In this document: piece by piece, positions 18,372 through 27,769 of the stretch
Numbering within the stretch: position 1 is the first letter of the stretch
How the letters are laid out: each line of letters starts with the position of its first letter
Assembly (NCBI GenBank): GCA_028704555.1
Contig: JAQWFD010000012.1
Coordinates: 28,069 to 89,208 of the forward strand
Source of the DNA: Desulfobacterales bacterium
Lineage (GTDB): Bacteria; Desulfobacterota; Desulfobacteria; Desulfobacterales; JAQWFD01
Direction of reading: 5' to 3'
DNA length: 61,140 bases
Made by a program: the position numbers and the translations under genes
The notes under the pieces: generated by a model
Told to the model about the DNA's origin: nothing
What the model saw: only the letters and a program-made list of their open reading frames with translations
The model's database searches: none

Positions 18372-18473
18372 AAATTTTCATTATTCGATTGATTTTATCA
18401 GCAGACTTCAGGCTGAGGGGTGCTGCGTTTGAAGGGCGGGAGCTTTGCTCTCCGGTCCGCAGGACGCTGATTT
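18372..18473 (+). repeat. Repeat family 2, copy 1
   Basis: Starts with AATTTTCATTATTCGATTGA and continues through a CAG..CTTCAGGCTGAGGGG-like stretch to GGTCCGCAGGACGC. Shorter than the other copies because the middle AAGTGCTC section is missing. It sits between the lipoprotein terminator and the AsmA gene. Confidence 0.6.
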
Positions 18474-18526
18474 AAAAATTATCAAATATTTCAGATAATT
18501 GAAAGGCGGTTTCAGGAGGTCGGGTT

Positions 18527-20557
18527 ATGAATAAAATCATCAAATGGATTGCGATGGGTGTGGGCGCACTGGTTGTAATCGTGCTGGCGGCCCTGATATT
18601 TATTCCAAAACTGGTGGATATGGAACAGTATCGACCGCGGATAGAACAGCAGGTGGCGAAGGCCATCGGGAGGCCTTTTTCTCTGGGAAAGGATTTGCAG
18701 CTGTCATTATTTCCATGGGCCGGGATATCGTTTACGGATCTTTCGATAGGAAGCCCTCCGGATTTCAGGGAAAAAAACTTTATGACGGTAAAATCCTTTG
18801 AGGCGAGAGTAAAGCTGATTCCTCTGCTGTTCAGGGATATTCAGGTGAAGCGGTTTGTGTTGAAAGGTCCTCAAATCGTGTTGGAAACGCTTGCCGATGG
18901 AAGAGTGAACTGGGAATTTAAACCGGAAAAAGAACCGGTTGTCGTACCGGAAGTGCCAAAAGGGCCATCGCCGGCCAAAAAGGGGGGCGGCGGGTTCTCG
19001 ATTAAGTCGCTGGCGGTCGGTGAGTTTTCGATTAGCGGAGGTTCGCTGCTGTGGGTTGATCACGGTAAAAAACAACAAAAAGAAATTACGGATATTCGTC
19101 TTGATCTTGAAGATGTTTCGTTTGACCGTCCGATCCGTCTGATTTTATCGGCAATGATCGCACAGGTTCCGGTTTCCCTGCAGGGAACCATCGGACCAGT
19201 TGGCAAAGATATCGGCAAAAATGCTTTGCCTGTGGAAATCACTGTACAGGCTGCGGAGCAGATTCATATGAACGTCAGTGGAACGGTTTCCGACTGGGTG
19301 GATTCTCCCCGGTATGATTTAAAAATAGATCTGGCTTCGTTTTCCCCCCGTCGTCTGATGGGGGCGGTTTTTCCGGAAAGACCGTTTCCGGTTAAAACAT
19401 CGGCCCCGGACGTGCTTGATCGCGTATCTCTCAAGGCCGAATTGAAGGGGGATACGCAGAAGGTTGATCTGACATCGGCTGTGGCGATTTTAGATGATTC
19501 CCGATTCGAGTTTGATCTCAGGGTAAAAAATTTTGCAAAACCCGATCTGACATTTGATGTAAAGCTGGATAAGATAGATGTTGACCGCTATCTTCCTCCT
19601 CCGGTGGTACCGGGGAAAGCAAAGGAGGGGCGAGCACCCCAATCTCCATCGGTTTCGGGTGAAAAAAAGATGGATTATTCGCCTCTGCGTCGTATGGCCC
19701 TGAATGGCGCGGTCAGTATTGGTGAATTGAAAGCCGTTAACGCGCGTCTGGCGCAGGTGAAACTGAAGGCAGACGCTAAAGATGGTATCATTCGTCTCGG
19801 CAGCCTCTCTTTTGACCTGTATCAGGGACATATCGAGGGCAGCGCCGGAATCAATGTCCAAAAGGATATTCCGGGCACTCATGTCGAGCTGACGGCGAAT
19901 CAGATTCAGGTGGGGCCGTTGCTGGGCGATGTCATGCAGTTGGATGTGCTCGAAGGCGCGATGGAAGCCAAAGTGGCTATTGATGCTTCCGGAGATGCGC
20001 CCGAGAGCATAAAACGCACGTTGAATGGAAACGGAAATATTCGTTTTCTGGATGGAGCGGTAAAAGGCATAGATCTGGCGGGAATGGTGCGGAACGCGCA
20101 GGCGGCATTCGGGTTGGCTGAAAAGCCGGAGGAAAAACCCCGGACCGATTTTTCCGAAATTGAAGTTCCGTTCGATATCAGCAATGGCAGGGTGCATACC
20201 GCCAATGCCCGACTCATGTCTCCGGTCATAAGGATAACGGCCATGGGCGATGCGGATCTGGTCAAAGAGGTGCTTGATTTCAGGGTCGAGCCTAAATTCG
20301 TAGCCACGTTGATCGGTCAGGGAGATACCGTGGAGCGTTCCGGAATAATGGTGCCAATTTTGGTCAGCGGGTCTTTTTCATCGCCGCGATTCCGGCCGGA
20401 TCTCAAAGGGATGATTCAACAGAAGCTTGAGGGACAAGTGCCGGACATCCCGGATATAACAAAAACGATTACCGATAAAGAAGCTCTGAAAAAGACGTTA
20501 AAGCCGCTTGAAGAAACCGCAAAAGAGGTGTTGAAAGGACTGCCGTTCGGTCCATGA
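18527..20557 (+). CDS. AsmA-family envelope protein
   Basis: A 676-residue AsmA/TamB-like protein. An N-terminal membrane anchor (IAMGVGALVVIVLAALIFI) is followed by the AsmA start VDMEQYRPRIEQQVAKAIGR. The C-terminal AsmA-2 region includes GNGNIRFLDGAVKGIDLAG and GDADLVKEVLDFRVEPKFVA. Members form long periplasmic beta-grooves thought to carry lipids towards the outer membrane or affect its assembly. The linker near residues 135-155 is rich in Pro, Lys and Gly. An AGGAGGT ribosome site supports the ATG. Confidence 0.85.
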   Translation: MNKIIKWIAMGVGALVVIVLAALIFIPKLVDMEQYRPRIEQQVAKAIGRPFSLGKDLQLSLFPWAGISFTDLSIGSPPDFREKNFMTVKSFEARVKLIPLLFRDIQVKRFVLKGPQIVLETLADGRVNWEFKPEKEPVVVPEVPKGPSPAKKGGGGFSIKSLAVGEFSISGGSLLWVDHGKKQQKEITDIRLDLEDVSFDRPIRLILSAMIAQVPVSLQGTIGPVGKDIGKNALPVEITVQAAEQIHMNVSGTVSDWVDSPRYDLKIDLASFSPRRLMGAVFPERPFPVKTSAPDVLDRVSLKAELKGDTQKVDLTSAVAILDDSRFEFDLRVKNFAKPDLTFDVKLDKIDVDRYLPPPVVPGKAKEGRAPQSPSVSGEKKMDYSPLRRMALNGAVSIGELKAVNARLAQVKLKADAKDGIIRLGSLSFDLYQGHIEGSAGINVQKDIPGTHVELTANQIQVGPLLGDVMQLDVLEGAMEAKVAIDASGDAPESIKRTLNGNGNIRFLDGAVKGIDLAGMVRNAQAAFGLAEKPEEKPRTDFSEIEVPFDISNGRVHTANARLMSPVIRITAMGDADLVKEVLDFRVEPKFVATLIGQGDTVERSGIMVPILVSGSFSSPRFRPDLKGMIQQKLEGQVPDIPDITKTITDKEALKKTLKPLEETAKEVLKGLPFGP

Positions 20558-20822
20558 GCAGACTTTTTTCCAGTGTGCCGGCCTGATCCGCCGGCATACT
20601 GAAAATCATGAAGGCTGGTTATTCTGTAACCATCAGAAGTTATATTTTTTTCAAAATAGCTTCCGGTTTCAGGAAACATAAGTCAAAATCCGTATTTTTC
20701 AATGAATTGCTATCTTTAATATCCAGTCATACTTGTTCCCATTCCCGCAAAATCGGTTCAGACCGCAAAGCCAACCCATCCTATAATATCAGAAAAAAAT
20801 TCGAAAAAATTATCCACTTTTA

Positions 20823-20969
20823 GGGCTTGATCATAACTGCGGCCATAACGTCGTGAGGACCGTCCCGGCCGTTTCCGGCTTCCCCCGATCGTGCCATGTC
20901 GTACGCCGGCAATGGCCGGGGCTTCGAAACTACACGTAAGAGAATATGGCCGCAGTTATGATCAAGCCC
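20823..20969. repeat. TIR element family 1, copy B (complete)
   Basis: A 147-base element with perfect 25-bp terminal inverted repeats beginning GGGCTTGATCATAACTGCGG at 20823 and mirrored at 20945-20969. The interior is GC-rich, has no gene, and shares GCCATGTCGTAC with copy A. It has the size and shape of a MITE or a long cruciform/REP-type element. No clear target duplication is visible. Confidence 0.8.
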
Positions 20970-21110
20970 CACTTTTAATATAAAATATAGCATAGGGATT
21001 TCGGGCTGGGTTCCAACTTCGGCCAAATTCATTGTTACAGCGTTACATCCCGTTTTCGTCATTCCATCTGTGCGGCAATGACGAGATGCCCGATGAAAGA
21101 ACCCCCCTGG

Positions 21111-21285
21111 ATTTTTTCATTTTTCGATTGGCTTTATCTGCAGGTTGCAGACTTATTGATGCTGAGATTGAGGGACGAAAGCTTTGCTTTATTTAGAATG
21201 CTATAAGATAAACGCTTTTTGTTTTTCGTTTTAAACAAAGTGCTCACTGCCAGTGACGGCCGCTTCTCAGCCAGTCCGCAGACCA
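21111..21285 (+). repeat. Repeat family 2, copy 2
   Basis: Begins ATTTTTTCATTTTTCGATTG, continues CAGGTTGCAG, a GCTTTGCTT stretch and a CAAAGTGCTCACTGCCAGTG section, and ends near CAGTCCGCAG. The same order of blocks is found at 27.6 and 43.3 kb. Confidence 0.6.
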
Positions 21286-21496
21286 TTGATTCAATGCGCG
21301 ATACGTTGCATCCATATCAGGGATAACGCGGTGGAGACTTGTTTAGTCAACTGAGTGCAGATATTTGGGTATTGCTTTCCTTTGAATATCTTGGTAACGT
21401 CCAAAAAATTCGAGTAAAATTATTATCTTAATGTGTTACTGCTTGATGACTTGAAGATAGCATGGTGTCATTCATCTATTTTCCTGTTTTTCTGTG

Positions 21497-21568
21497 CAAA
21501 TGGTCTCTGCCGATAAGGCTCAGTATCAGTCGATATGAAATATAATCATATACCTTATCGGCCATTTG
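21497..21568 (+). promoter_or_regulatory. Large nested hairpin upstream of the TAXI-TRAP genes
   Basis: CAAATGG and GCCGATAAGG (21498-21518) pair with CCTTATCGGC and CCATTTG on the right (21553-21568), 16 pairs with a 5-base bulge. Inside the loop ATATGA and TCATAT can pair again. It lies about 55-125 bases before the TAXI receptor gene and has no terminal T-run on the + strand. A leader regulatory structure or operator is possible. Confidence 0.5.
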
Positions 21569-21622
21569 AAAAAAGCGGTCGGATAAAGTGATTGAGCCGG
21601 ATGAAAATTATTAAGGAGGAGA

Positions 21623-22588
21623 ATGATGAGAAATTTTTTAAAAGAAATATGGTCAGGCGTTTTTATTCTGTTCATCGTGTCATTGTTCATCGCAACAGAA
21701 TCTTTTGCAGGCGTATACAGGTTTTCCGGCGGTCCTTCCGGCGGAACGTATCAATACTATGCAAGTGGCATTTCGACTCTTGCCAAAAAATCCGGTATCA
21801 ATGTCCTGGCCAGTTCATCCAGGGGCTCGGTTGAAAATATTCGTCTGACACACTCGGGAAAGGCAAATTTTTCAGTTGCTTATTCCGGGGATATTTTCCA
21901 GGGCAGGAATGGAACGCTCAAACAGGATACAAGAAAATATGATAATATTCTGGCGCTGGCCTATCTTTATGGTGCACCGGCACAGCTGATCGTGAAGGCG
22001 GATTCCAATATCAAATCGACCTGTGATCTGGAAGGCAGGCGAATCGGAGTCGGTACGCCGGGTTCTGGCGCTGCAGCCAGCTGTGAGACATATTTTACGG
22101 CGATGGGACTCTGGGATAAAATCGAAAGAAATTTTTTAGGGTATCGTGAGGCGGCAGATGCATTCAAAAATAATCAGCTGGATGGATTCTGGGTATTGGC
22201 GGGCTTTCCGAACGCTTCGGTTCTTGAGGCGGCGCTGCAGACCGATATCAATCTGATCAATACCTACAAAGACGGCGAATCGGTCGGGCTGTTTGAAAAA
22301 TATCCGTGTTTTTCAAAGGTGATTGTCCCTGCAAATGTCTACAAAGGGGTTGTTGCTGATGTTGTTACGTTTCAGGATTCCACCATATGGATTGCCAATA
22401 AAATGGTTCCTGAAGAAGTGGTTTATAATCTGATGAAGACGGTATTTGCCAAAGAAGGGCTGGCCTATATGATCAGCATTCATAAATCCGCCAAGGAAAT
22501 GACGATTGCCGGCGGTGTCAAGGGGATCGTTACGCCACTTCATCCCGGCGCCGAGAAATTCTGGAAAGAAAACGGGGTGGTGAAATAA
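21623..22588 (+). CDS. TAXI-family TRAP transporter substrate-binding protein
   Basis: A 321-residue periplasmic receptor. A signal peptide of about 33 residues ends at ATESFA. The mature start shows the TAXI glycine motif FSGGPSGGTYQYYASGI. The family stretches RGSVENIRLTHSGKANFSVA and GRRIGVGTPGSGAAASCETY are present. TAXI receptors deliver carboxylates or other solutes to a fused TRAP permease. A strong ribosome site (AAGGAGGAG) precedes two adjacent ATG codons; the first is used. A terminator-like hairpin separates it from the permease gene, as usual where the receptor is made in excess. Confidence 0.92.
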   Translation: MMRNFLKEIWSGVFILFIVSLFIATESFAGVYRFSGGPSGGTYQYYASGISTLAKKSGINVLASSSRGSVENIRLTHSGKANFSVAYSGDIFQGRNGTLKQDTRKYDNILALAYLYGAPAQLIVKADSNIKSTCDLEGRRIGVGTPGSGAAASCETYFTAMGLWDKIERNFLGYREAADAFKNNQLDGFWVLAGFPNASVLEAALQTDINLINTYKDGESVGLFEKYPCFSKVIVPANVYKGVVADVVTFQDSTIWIANKMVPEEVVYNLMKTVFAKEGLAYMISIHKSAKEMTIAGGVKGIVTPLHPGAEKFWKENGVVK

Positions 22589-22601
22589 AAGTGGATATTA
22601 G

Positions 22602-22636
22602 AAAGGGAGGTGAAGATGAATCGCCTCTCTTTTTTA
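22602..22636 (+). terminator. Intercistronic attenuator/terminator
   Basis: AAAGGGAGGTGA (22602-22613) pairs with TCGCCTCTCTTT (22621-22632), 12 pairs including two G-T, loop of 7, followed by more T. It lies between the receptor and permease genes and probably reduces permease expression. Confidence 0.65.
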
Positions 22637-22668
22637 CTTTCAGATAATATGCAATAGGCAGGTTAAAC

Positions 22669-24405
22669 GTGTACGATAGGTTAAATAAAGTAGAAAAACT
22701 GGCGTTTGATATTTTATCCGTAGGCCTGGTCCTGTTTTATTCCTTTTCGGCTATCATCAGACCCGCATCGACCCAGTATCACCGGGGGATTCTGGTTATC
22801 ATTACGTATGTTCTCGTGTTTCTTCTGTATCGTTCAAAAAGCAGAATCATGCGGGTGGCGGATTATCTGCTTATCATGGGTTCTGTTATATTCTGTGGTT
22901 ACTGGATGTTGAACTTTGAAGCGCTGAACTATCGTGCAGGCGCGGAAACGTATACGGACCAGCTGATCGGGGTGGCCGGTGTTCTGATAGGAATAGAAGT
23001 CGCCCGCAGGGTGATCGGACTGGTGTTTGTCATTTTAGGCGCTGTGGCGATTGCTTACGGCGTGTACGGACCCTATGTCCCTGAATTATTCGCTCATCCG
23101 GGAGACAGTTTTATCGGGATGTGTACCACCATTTTTTATCAGAGTGATGGCGTATTTGGAATTATGGCCGATGTAGTGGCCACTTATGTGCTGTTGTTTG
23201 TCCTTTTCGGATCGTTTCTGGAAAAGTCGGGGGCACAGAAATTTTTTATGGACTTTCCGCTTGCCGCGGTTGGGCACAGAACCGGCGGGCCGGCAAAAGT
23301 GGCGGTCATTGCCAGCGCATTGTTCGGCTCTATTTCAGGAAGCGCCATTGCCAATACGGTATCTACAGGCGCATTCACCATTCCTCTGATGAAAAAAGCC
23401 GGTTTCCGTCCTCATGTCGCGGGAGCAATCGAGCCGGCGGCATCCATTGGCGGCATGTTCATGCCGCCGATTATGGGAGCCGGCGGATTTATCATGGCGG
23501 AGCTTACGGGCGTTTCGTATTCCAGGATCATGCTGATTGCGCTGTTCCCCGCGTTCATGTATTTTTTCAGTGTGTTTGTGATGGTTCATTACGAGGCCAA
23601 AGCCCACAACATCAGGGGGGTAAAATCCGAATTCAGCCCGTGGAGTATCCTGAAAGCCGAATGGTACTATATGCTTCCATTGATTCTCATCACGGGGTTT
23701 ATGCTGAAAGGCTATTCAGCGGGATTTTCCGCAATCATCGGTATCTTAAGCTGCATAGCGGTCAGCTGGGTCAAAAAGGAGACCCGGATCGATTTGAAAG
23801 GCTTTGTTGCGGCATCCCGGTCAGGGGCTGAAAGCAGCCTCAAAATCGGGGCAACGATCGGGGTGATCGGTATTATCATCTCTGTGCTGACATACAGCGG
23901 GTTGATATTGACCTTTGCGGACATCGTCATACAGCTGGCCGGCGGTAAACTGTTTTTAACGATTCTGCTCATCGCGTTTGCATCTCTTTTCCTGGGGATG
24001 GGCGTGCCGGTGACGGCCGCATATCTGATTACGGCCGTGGTTGCAGTACCTGCGCTGACTCATCTGGGCGTCAATGAAGTCGCGGCGCATATGATCGTAT
24101 ACTGGCTTTCACAGGATTCCAATATCACCCCGCCGGTATGTATCGCGGCGTTTGCCGGTGCAACCATTGCAAGGGCCAATATGTGGAGAACCGCTTTTTC
24201 ATCATTCAAATTTGCCAAATTTCTCTACCTGGGCCCCTTCCTGTTCGGATATGTGCCCGGCTTTTCCCTGCAGGGGGATACCGCGGATATTATCAAAGTC
24301 TTTGTACTCGTTACCATCGGCACCTTTTCCTATTCCTGGTTCCTGAGTCTCATCTGGTGGTACAAGATAAAAGAAATGTGGAAAAAACGCGCAGTTGCCG
24401 CCTGA
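22669..24405 (+). CDS. TRAP transporter permease, fused 4TM/12TM subunits
   Basis: A 578-residue integral membrane protein combining the small (DctQ-like, first about 170 residues) and large (DctM-like) TRAP subunits, as is typical for TAXI systems. Recognisable pieces are the DctM stretch GSFLEKSGAQKFFMDFPLA, the glycine-rich FGSISGSAIANTVSTGAFT and the C-terminal FLGMGVPVTAAYLITAVVA. It uses ion gradients to import the receptor's ligand. The start is GTG at 22669 with a weak ribosome site. A terminator lies just after it. Confidence 0.92.
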   Translation: MYDRLNKVEKLAFDILSVGLVLFYSFSAIIRPASTQYHRGILVIITYVLVFLLYRSKSRIMRVADYLLIMGSVIFCGYWMLNFEALNYRAGAETYTDQLIGVAGVLIGIEVARRVIGLVFVILGAVAIAYGVYGPYVPELFAHPGDSFIGMCTTIFYQSDGVFGIMADVVATYVLLFVLFGSFLEKSGAQKFFMDFPLAAVGHRTGGPAKVAVIASALFGSISGSAIANTVSTGAFTIPLMKKAGFRPHVAGAIEPAASIGGMFMPPIMGAGGFIMAELTGVSYSRIMLIALFPAFMYFFSVFVMVHYEAKAHNIRGVKSEFSPWSILKAEWYYMLPLILITGFMLKGYSAGFSAIIGILSCIAVSWVKKETRIDLKGFVAASRSGAESSLKIGATIGVIGIIISVLTYSGLILTFADIVIQLAGGKLFLTILLIAFASLFLGMGVPVTAAYLITAVVAVPALTHLGVNEVAAHMIVYWLSQDSNITPPVCIAAFAGATIARANMWRTAFSSFKFAKFLYLGPFLFGYVPGFSLQGDTADIIKVFVLVTIGTFSYSWFLSLIWWYKIKEMWKKRAVAA

Positions 24406-24440
24406 TTCCGGTTTTCGTTCAAGCACAGCTTGAAGTTAAA

Positions 24441-24470
24441 ACCCCGTCGCAGTATCGGCGGGGTTTTTTA
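24441..24470 (+). terminator. Rho-independent terminator after the TRAP permease
   Basis: CCCCGTCG pairs with CGGCGGGG (one G-T), loop CAGTAT, followed by TTTTTTA. A textbook terminator 37 bases after the permease stop. Confidence 0.85.
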
Positions 24471-24621
24471 TTGGGGGGATGAACCGGGAAAACAGCCGGA
24501 ATTATAAAAAAACTGTTGCTGCTTGAAAAAAACGGTATCCATAGTATCATAGCGTTGCGTTACCGACTTGACGTGTTTTTAAGTGCTTCGATATTGGCTT
24601 GACATAAACAGGAGCGTTCTG

Positions 24622-26382
24622 ATGGCTGTTAACCGGATTCCATGCGGCTGGTGTGGTAAAATTGCACGAATTGATTTAACATCAAAGCAGTGGACCGTTG
24701 AAATTCCCGACCCTGAAACCTTAATGAAATTTATCGGGGGCAGGGGGCTTGCCGGTTTTTATTTGAGGGATCATATAACCTTGAACTGGGATGATCCGGA
24801 TATGCCGCTTCTGCTATTTACCGGGCCTCTTGTGAATACACCGTCACCGACTTCGGGCAGGATGACGATCATGTCGCGCTCGCCACTGACCGGTACGATC
24901 GGGGACTGCTCGGTAGGCGGCTCTCTGGGCGTACAGCTTAAAAGCGCCGGTTTTGACGGCATTATTATTACAGGCAAAAGTGATTTGCCCTGCGGTATTG
25001 AGATTGAAGATCATGCGATCCGGTTTGCTTCGGCGGAATCTGTGACGGGCATGTCCACCAGTGACGCCTGCAGGATTTTTAAACCCAAAGGGGCGGTTGC
25101 CGTAACCGGGCCGGCTGCCGAACGCGGCGTACTGTATTCAAATGTGATCATTGACGGTCATTATGCAGCCGGACGAAATGGCCTGGGGCTGGTTTTCGCC
25201 TCCAAAAAACTTAAATACATCACGGTGCGGGGGACGGGTAAAACAGGCATTTATGATTCGGAAGAATTGCGGCGGGCAAAGGAAGACATTTTGCGCCTGG
25301 TTGCAGCCTCTCCGGCGATTATGGGCCATTTCGGAATTTCCCGGTTCGGTACGGGGGCGTTGTATGATCTGATGGATGCCCGATGCATGATGCCGACCGA
25401 TAATTTCCGTAACAGCCGGTTCCATTGCGCCTCATCGATGAATGCGGTTGCTTACGCGAAGCAGTACCATCCTGTCAAGACCGGATGCCGGGGGTGTCAT
25501 ATCCGGTGCAAGAAAAAAAATCGGGACGGAATCCATATCCCTGAATTTGAGACGATGTCTCATTTCAGCGCGCTTTTGGGAAACTGCGATATGAAGACAG
25601 TAATTGAAGCAAACCGGATCTGTAACGATCTGGGAATGGATACGATTTCGGCGGCGGTTACACTGGCGTGTTATGCGGAAATTACAGAAAAACGGCTTTC
25701 CCCGGAACAAATTCTACGGCTTTTGTCGGAAACGGGGACGCAAAAAAATCCGGGCAGGGACCTGGGGGTGGGTGCTGCCCGGATGGCGCAACAGCATAAT
25801 CGCCCGGAATTTGCCATGGCGGTTAAACGACAGGAACTTCCCGCCTATGATCCCCGTGGCGCTTACGGGATGGCACTGGCCTATGCCGTATCAACACGTG
25901 GGGCTTGCCATTTGAGGGCCTATCCCATCAGCCATGAAATTCTGAGAAAACCCGTAGCGACGGACCGGTTCTCCTTTGAGGGAAAAGCAAGGATTATCAA
26001 GATCAATGAAGATGTCAATGCGGTAGTGGACTCATTAACTGTGTGCAAATTTGTTTTTTTTGCCGCCACGCTGGAGGAATACGCCAGAGTATTTTCTGCG
26101 GTTACCGGCCTTCAGGTATATGGCCAGGATTTACTGAAGACCGGAGAGCGAATCTGTTATCTGGAACGGATGATGAATGCCCAAAACGGATTTGGCAAGG
26201 CTGATGACGATTTGCCGTCCCGGTTTTTCGAGACCCCCGGATATATCAGCCCGACAAAGAAAAATGATCCCATCAACCGGGATCGATTTATGAGAGCGTT
26301 AGCCGATTATTATACTGTCAGAGGGCTGGATGAAAACGGGATGCCTGTTTTGTCCAGAGCAAAAGAACTGGGGCTGGTATAA
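24622..26382 (+). CDS. Aldehyde:ferredoxin oxidoreductase family protein
   Basis: A 586-residue member of the tungsten/molybdenum-pterin AOR family, which oxidises aldehydes to carboxylates with ferredoxin. The N-terminal domain has the usual IGGRGLAGFYL and FTGPLVNTPSPTSGRM. The middle carries the 4Fe-4S ligands CxxCxxxC in GCRGCHIRCKK near residue 290. The C-terminal domain shows YDPRGAYGMALAYAVSTRGA. AGGAG at 24610-24614 fixes the start at ATG 24622. The class II aldolase gene follows after 44 bases, and the TAXI-TRAP genes precede it, so the imported solute may be its substrate. Members of this branch have varied, often unknown substrates. Confidence 0.88.
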   Translation: MAVNRIPCGWCGKIARIDLTSKQWTVEIPDPETLMKFIGGRGLAGFYLRDHITLNWDDPDMPLLLFTGPLVNTPSPTSGRMTIMSRSPLTGTIGDCSVGGSLGVQLKSAGFDGIIITGKSDLPCGIEIEDHAIRFASAESVTGMSTSDACRIFKPKGAVAVTGPAAERGVLYSNVIIDGHYAAGRNGLGLVFASKKLKYITVRGTGKTGIYDSEELRRAKEDILRLVAASPAIMGHFGISRFGTGALYDLMDARCMMPTDNFRNSRFHCASSMNAVAYAKQYHPVKTGCRGCHIRCKKKNRDGIHIPEFETMSHFSALLGNCDMKTVIEANRICNDLGMDTISAAVTLACYAEITEKRLSPEQILRLLSETGTQKNPGRDLGVGAARMAQQHNRPEFAMAVKRQELPAYDPRGAYGMALAYAVSTRGACHLRAYPISHEILRKPVATDRFSFEGKARIIKINEDVNAVVDSLTVCKFVFFAATLEEYARVFSAVTGLQVYGQDLLKTGERICYLERMMNAQNGFGKADDDLPSRFFETPGYISPTKKNDPINRDRFMRALADYYTVRGLDENGMPVLSRAKELGLV

Positions 26383-26426
26383 CGCAGAACCTGTATACGT
26401 TGTATGACATGGAAAGATCCGGATAA

Positions 26427-27590
26427 ATGGAAAGTGCTCTGCAGATATATGAAAATAAACTCTACGAAAGCGGGTTGGTCAGTCCCGGAGATGCCGTTCT
26501 GGGCAGTCTGGATGCCACGCTGGACTGGAATAAAAACGACGGCGTCTGTGAGCTGCTGGAAACGCTATTTTCCCGGCTGAGCATCAATTCGCTGATTTTT
26601 TCCCGGCCGGCGGAACCCTACCGGACCATCATTGATTATCTGGCAGAAAATTCGGGCGACTGGATTCTGCCCCAGGATTGCGAGAGCCGGACATTTTTGC
26701 ATGACATTCCGGTGTTACATCAATTGAATCCGATTAAAATTGCAGAAAAGCTCATTCGGAGGAAAAGCGTGGTTTTGCCGGGTATCGGCGTGATCACCTG
26801 CGGTACCGTCAGCCTTGAGCAGGCATACGTTACGTTTTCATCGGTGTGCTTTGCATCGTTTGTCAAATTTTTTTCAGATTATCTGTCCCGGTGTCGGAAA
26901 GGCATGCCGGATGCGGGATATAAGGCTGTGGCTGCCCGGATTTCCGGATTGCTTGAGTCCCCTCCGGAGTTTAACGGGTCGTTGAGGAAGGGGCCCTTTG
27001 ATGACGAGGATACGATCCGTGCCGCACTGGAAGAAGCCGGCAGTCTGACGGTGGAAAAACGTCTGGTGGATTCGTATTTCGGAAATATTTCCTATTGCGA
27101 TGGCCGGATTCTTTATATCAGTCAGACCGGGGCGTCACTGGATCACCTGCGCGGATGTATAGATCCATGCCCGATAGACGGGTCATCCTGCGCGGCCATC
27201 ACCGCCTCCAGTGAGCTGCCGGCCCATCTTCGAATTATCAGTGAGACCCGGTGCCGGGCGATACTTCACGGACATCCGAAGTTTTCGGTCATATTGTCAA
27301 TGGACTGCAGCGATGATCGCTGTCCGGTCAGGGGCCAGTGTCATATCCGGTGTCCTCAACAGCGATACGTCTGCAACATTCCGGTCGTTCCGGGGGAGGT
27401 GGGCTCCGGCCCGTATGGTCTCTGCCATACCGTTCCTGAAGCCATCAAGGGGCATTTGGCGGTGATCGTTTACGGGCACGGGTTGTTTGCAATCGGCGAT
27501 GAGGATTTTAACGAACCGTTCAATCAGCTGCTTTCTGTTGAAAATGCCTGTCGGACCGAGTATTTTCGCCGGATTCAATCATTTCAATAA
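26427..27590 (+). CDS. Class II aldolase/adducin-family protein with N-terminal extension
   Basis: A 387-residue protein. The C-terminal half (about 195-385) is a class II aldolase domain: SYFGNISYCDGRILYISQTG, the zinc pair ILHGHPKFSV, and the late VYGHGLFAIGDEDF. These enzymes bind zinc and cleave or dehydrate sugar phosphates or related hydroxy-carbonyl compounds. The first half (RRKSVVLPGIGVITCGTVSL) resembles a second, degenerate aldolase-type domain. The protein also has an unusual number of Cys around 255-325 (CIDPCPIDGSSC, CSDDRCPVRGQCHIRCP), perhaps another metal site. The gene is tightly linked to the AOR homologue, suggesting consecutive steps. Confidence 0.78.
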   Translation: MESALQIYENKLYESGLVSPGDAVLGSLDATLDWNKNDGVCELLETLFSRLSINSLIFSRPAEPYRTIIDYLAENSGDWILPQDCESRTFLHDIPVLHQLNPIKIAEKLIRRKSVVLPGIGVITCGTVSLEQAYVTFSSVCFASFVKFFSDYLSRCRKGMPDAGYKAVAARISGLLESPPEFNGSLRKGPFDDEDTIRAALEEAGSLTVEKRLVDSYFGNISYCDGRILYISQTGASLDHLRGCIDPCPIDGSSCAAITASSELPAHLRIISETRCRAILHGHPKFSVILSMDCSDDRCPVRGQCHIRCPQQRYVCNIPVVPGEVGSGPYGLCHTVPEAIKGHLAVIVYGHGLFAIGDEDFNEPFNQLLSVENACRTEYFRRIQSFQ

Positions 27591-27604
27591 GTGTATAGTA
27601 TGGG

Positions 27605-27769
27605 AATTTCTATTTTTTGGATTAATTCTATCAGTAGGTTACAGCCCTGAGGGGGCAGCTTTGCGTCCTTGCGGATGTTATACGATAGAAGCTTCTCGCT
27701 TTTTATCTTTTGCCTCAAACGAAGTGCTCCTCAAGCGATAGCGCTCTTCAATCCGCCCGTAGGGCGCCC
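27605..27769 (+). repeat. Repeat family 2, copy 3
   Basis: Begins TATAGTATGGGAATTTCTAT just after the aldolase gene and contains TCAGTAGGTTACAGCCCTGA, then TTTTGCCTCAAACGAAGTGC, AGCGATAGCGCT and a terminal CCGCCCGTAGGGCG. The last blocks are nearly identical to copy 4 at 43.5 kb. It runs up to the stop of the NAD kinase gene and may act as a bidirectional terminator. Confidence 0.7.
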
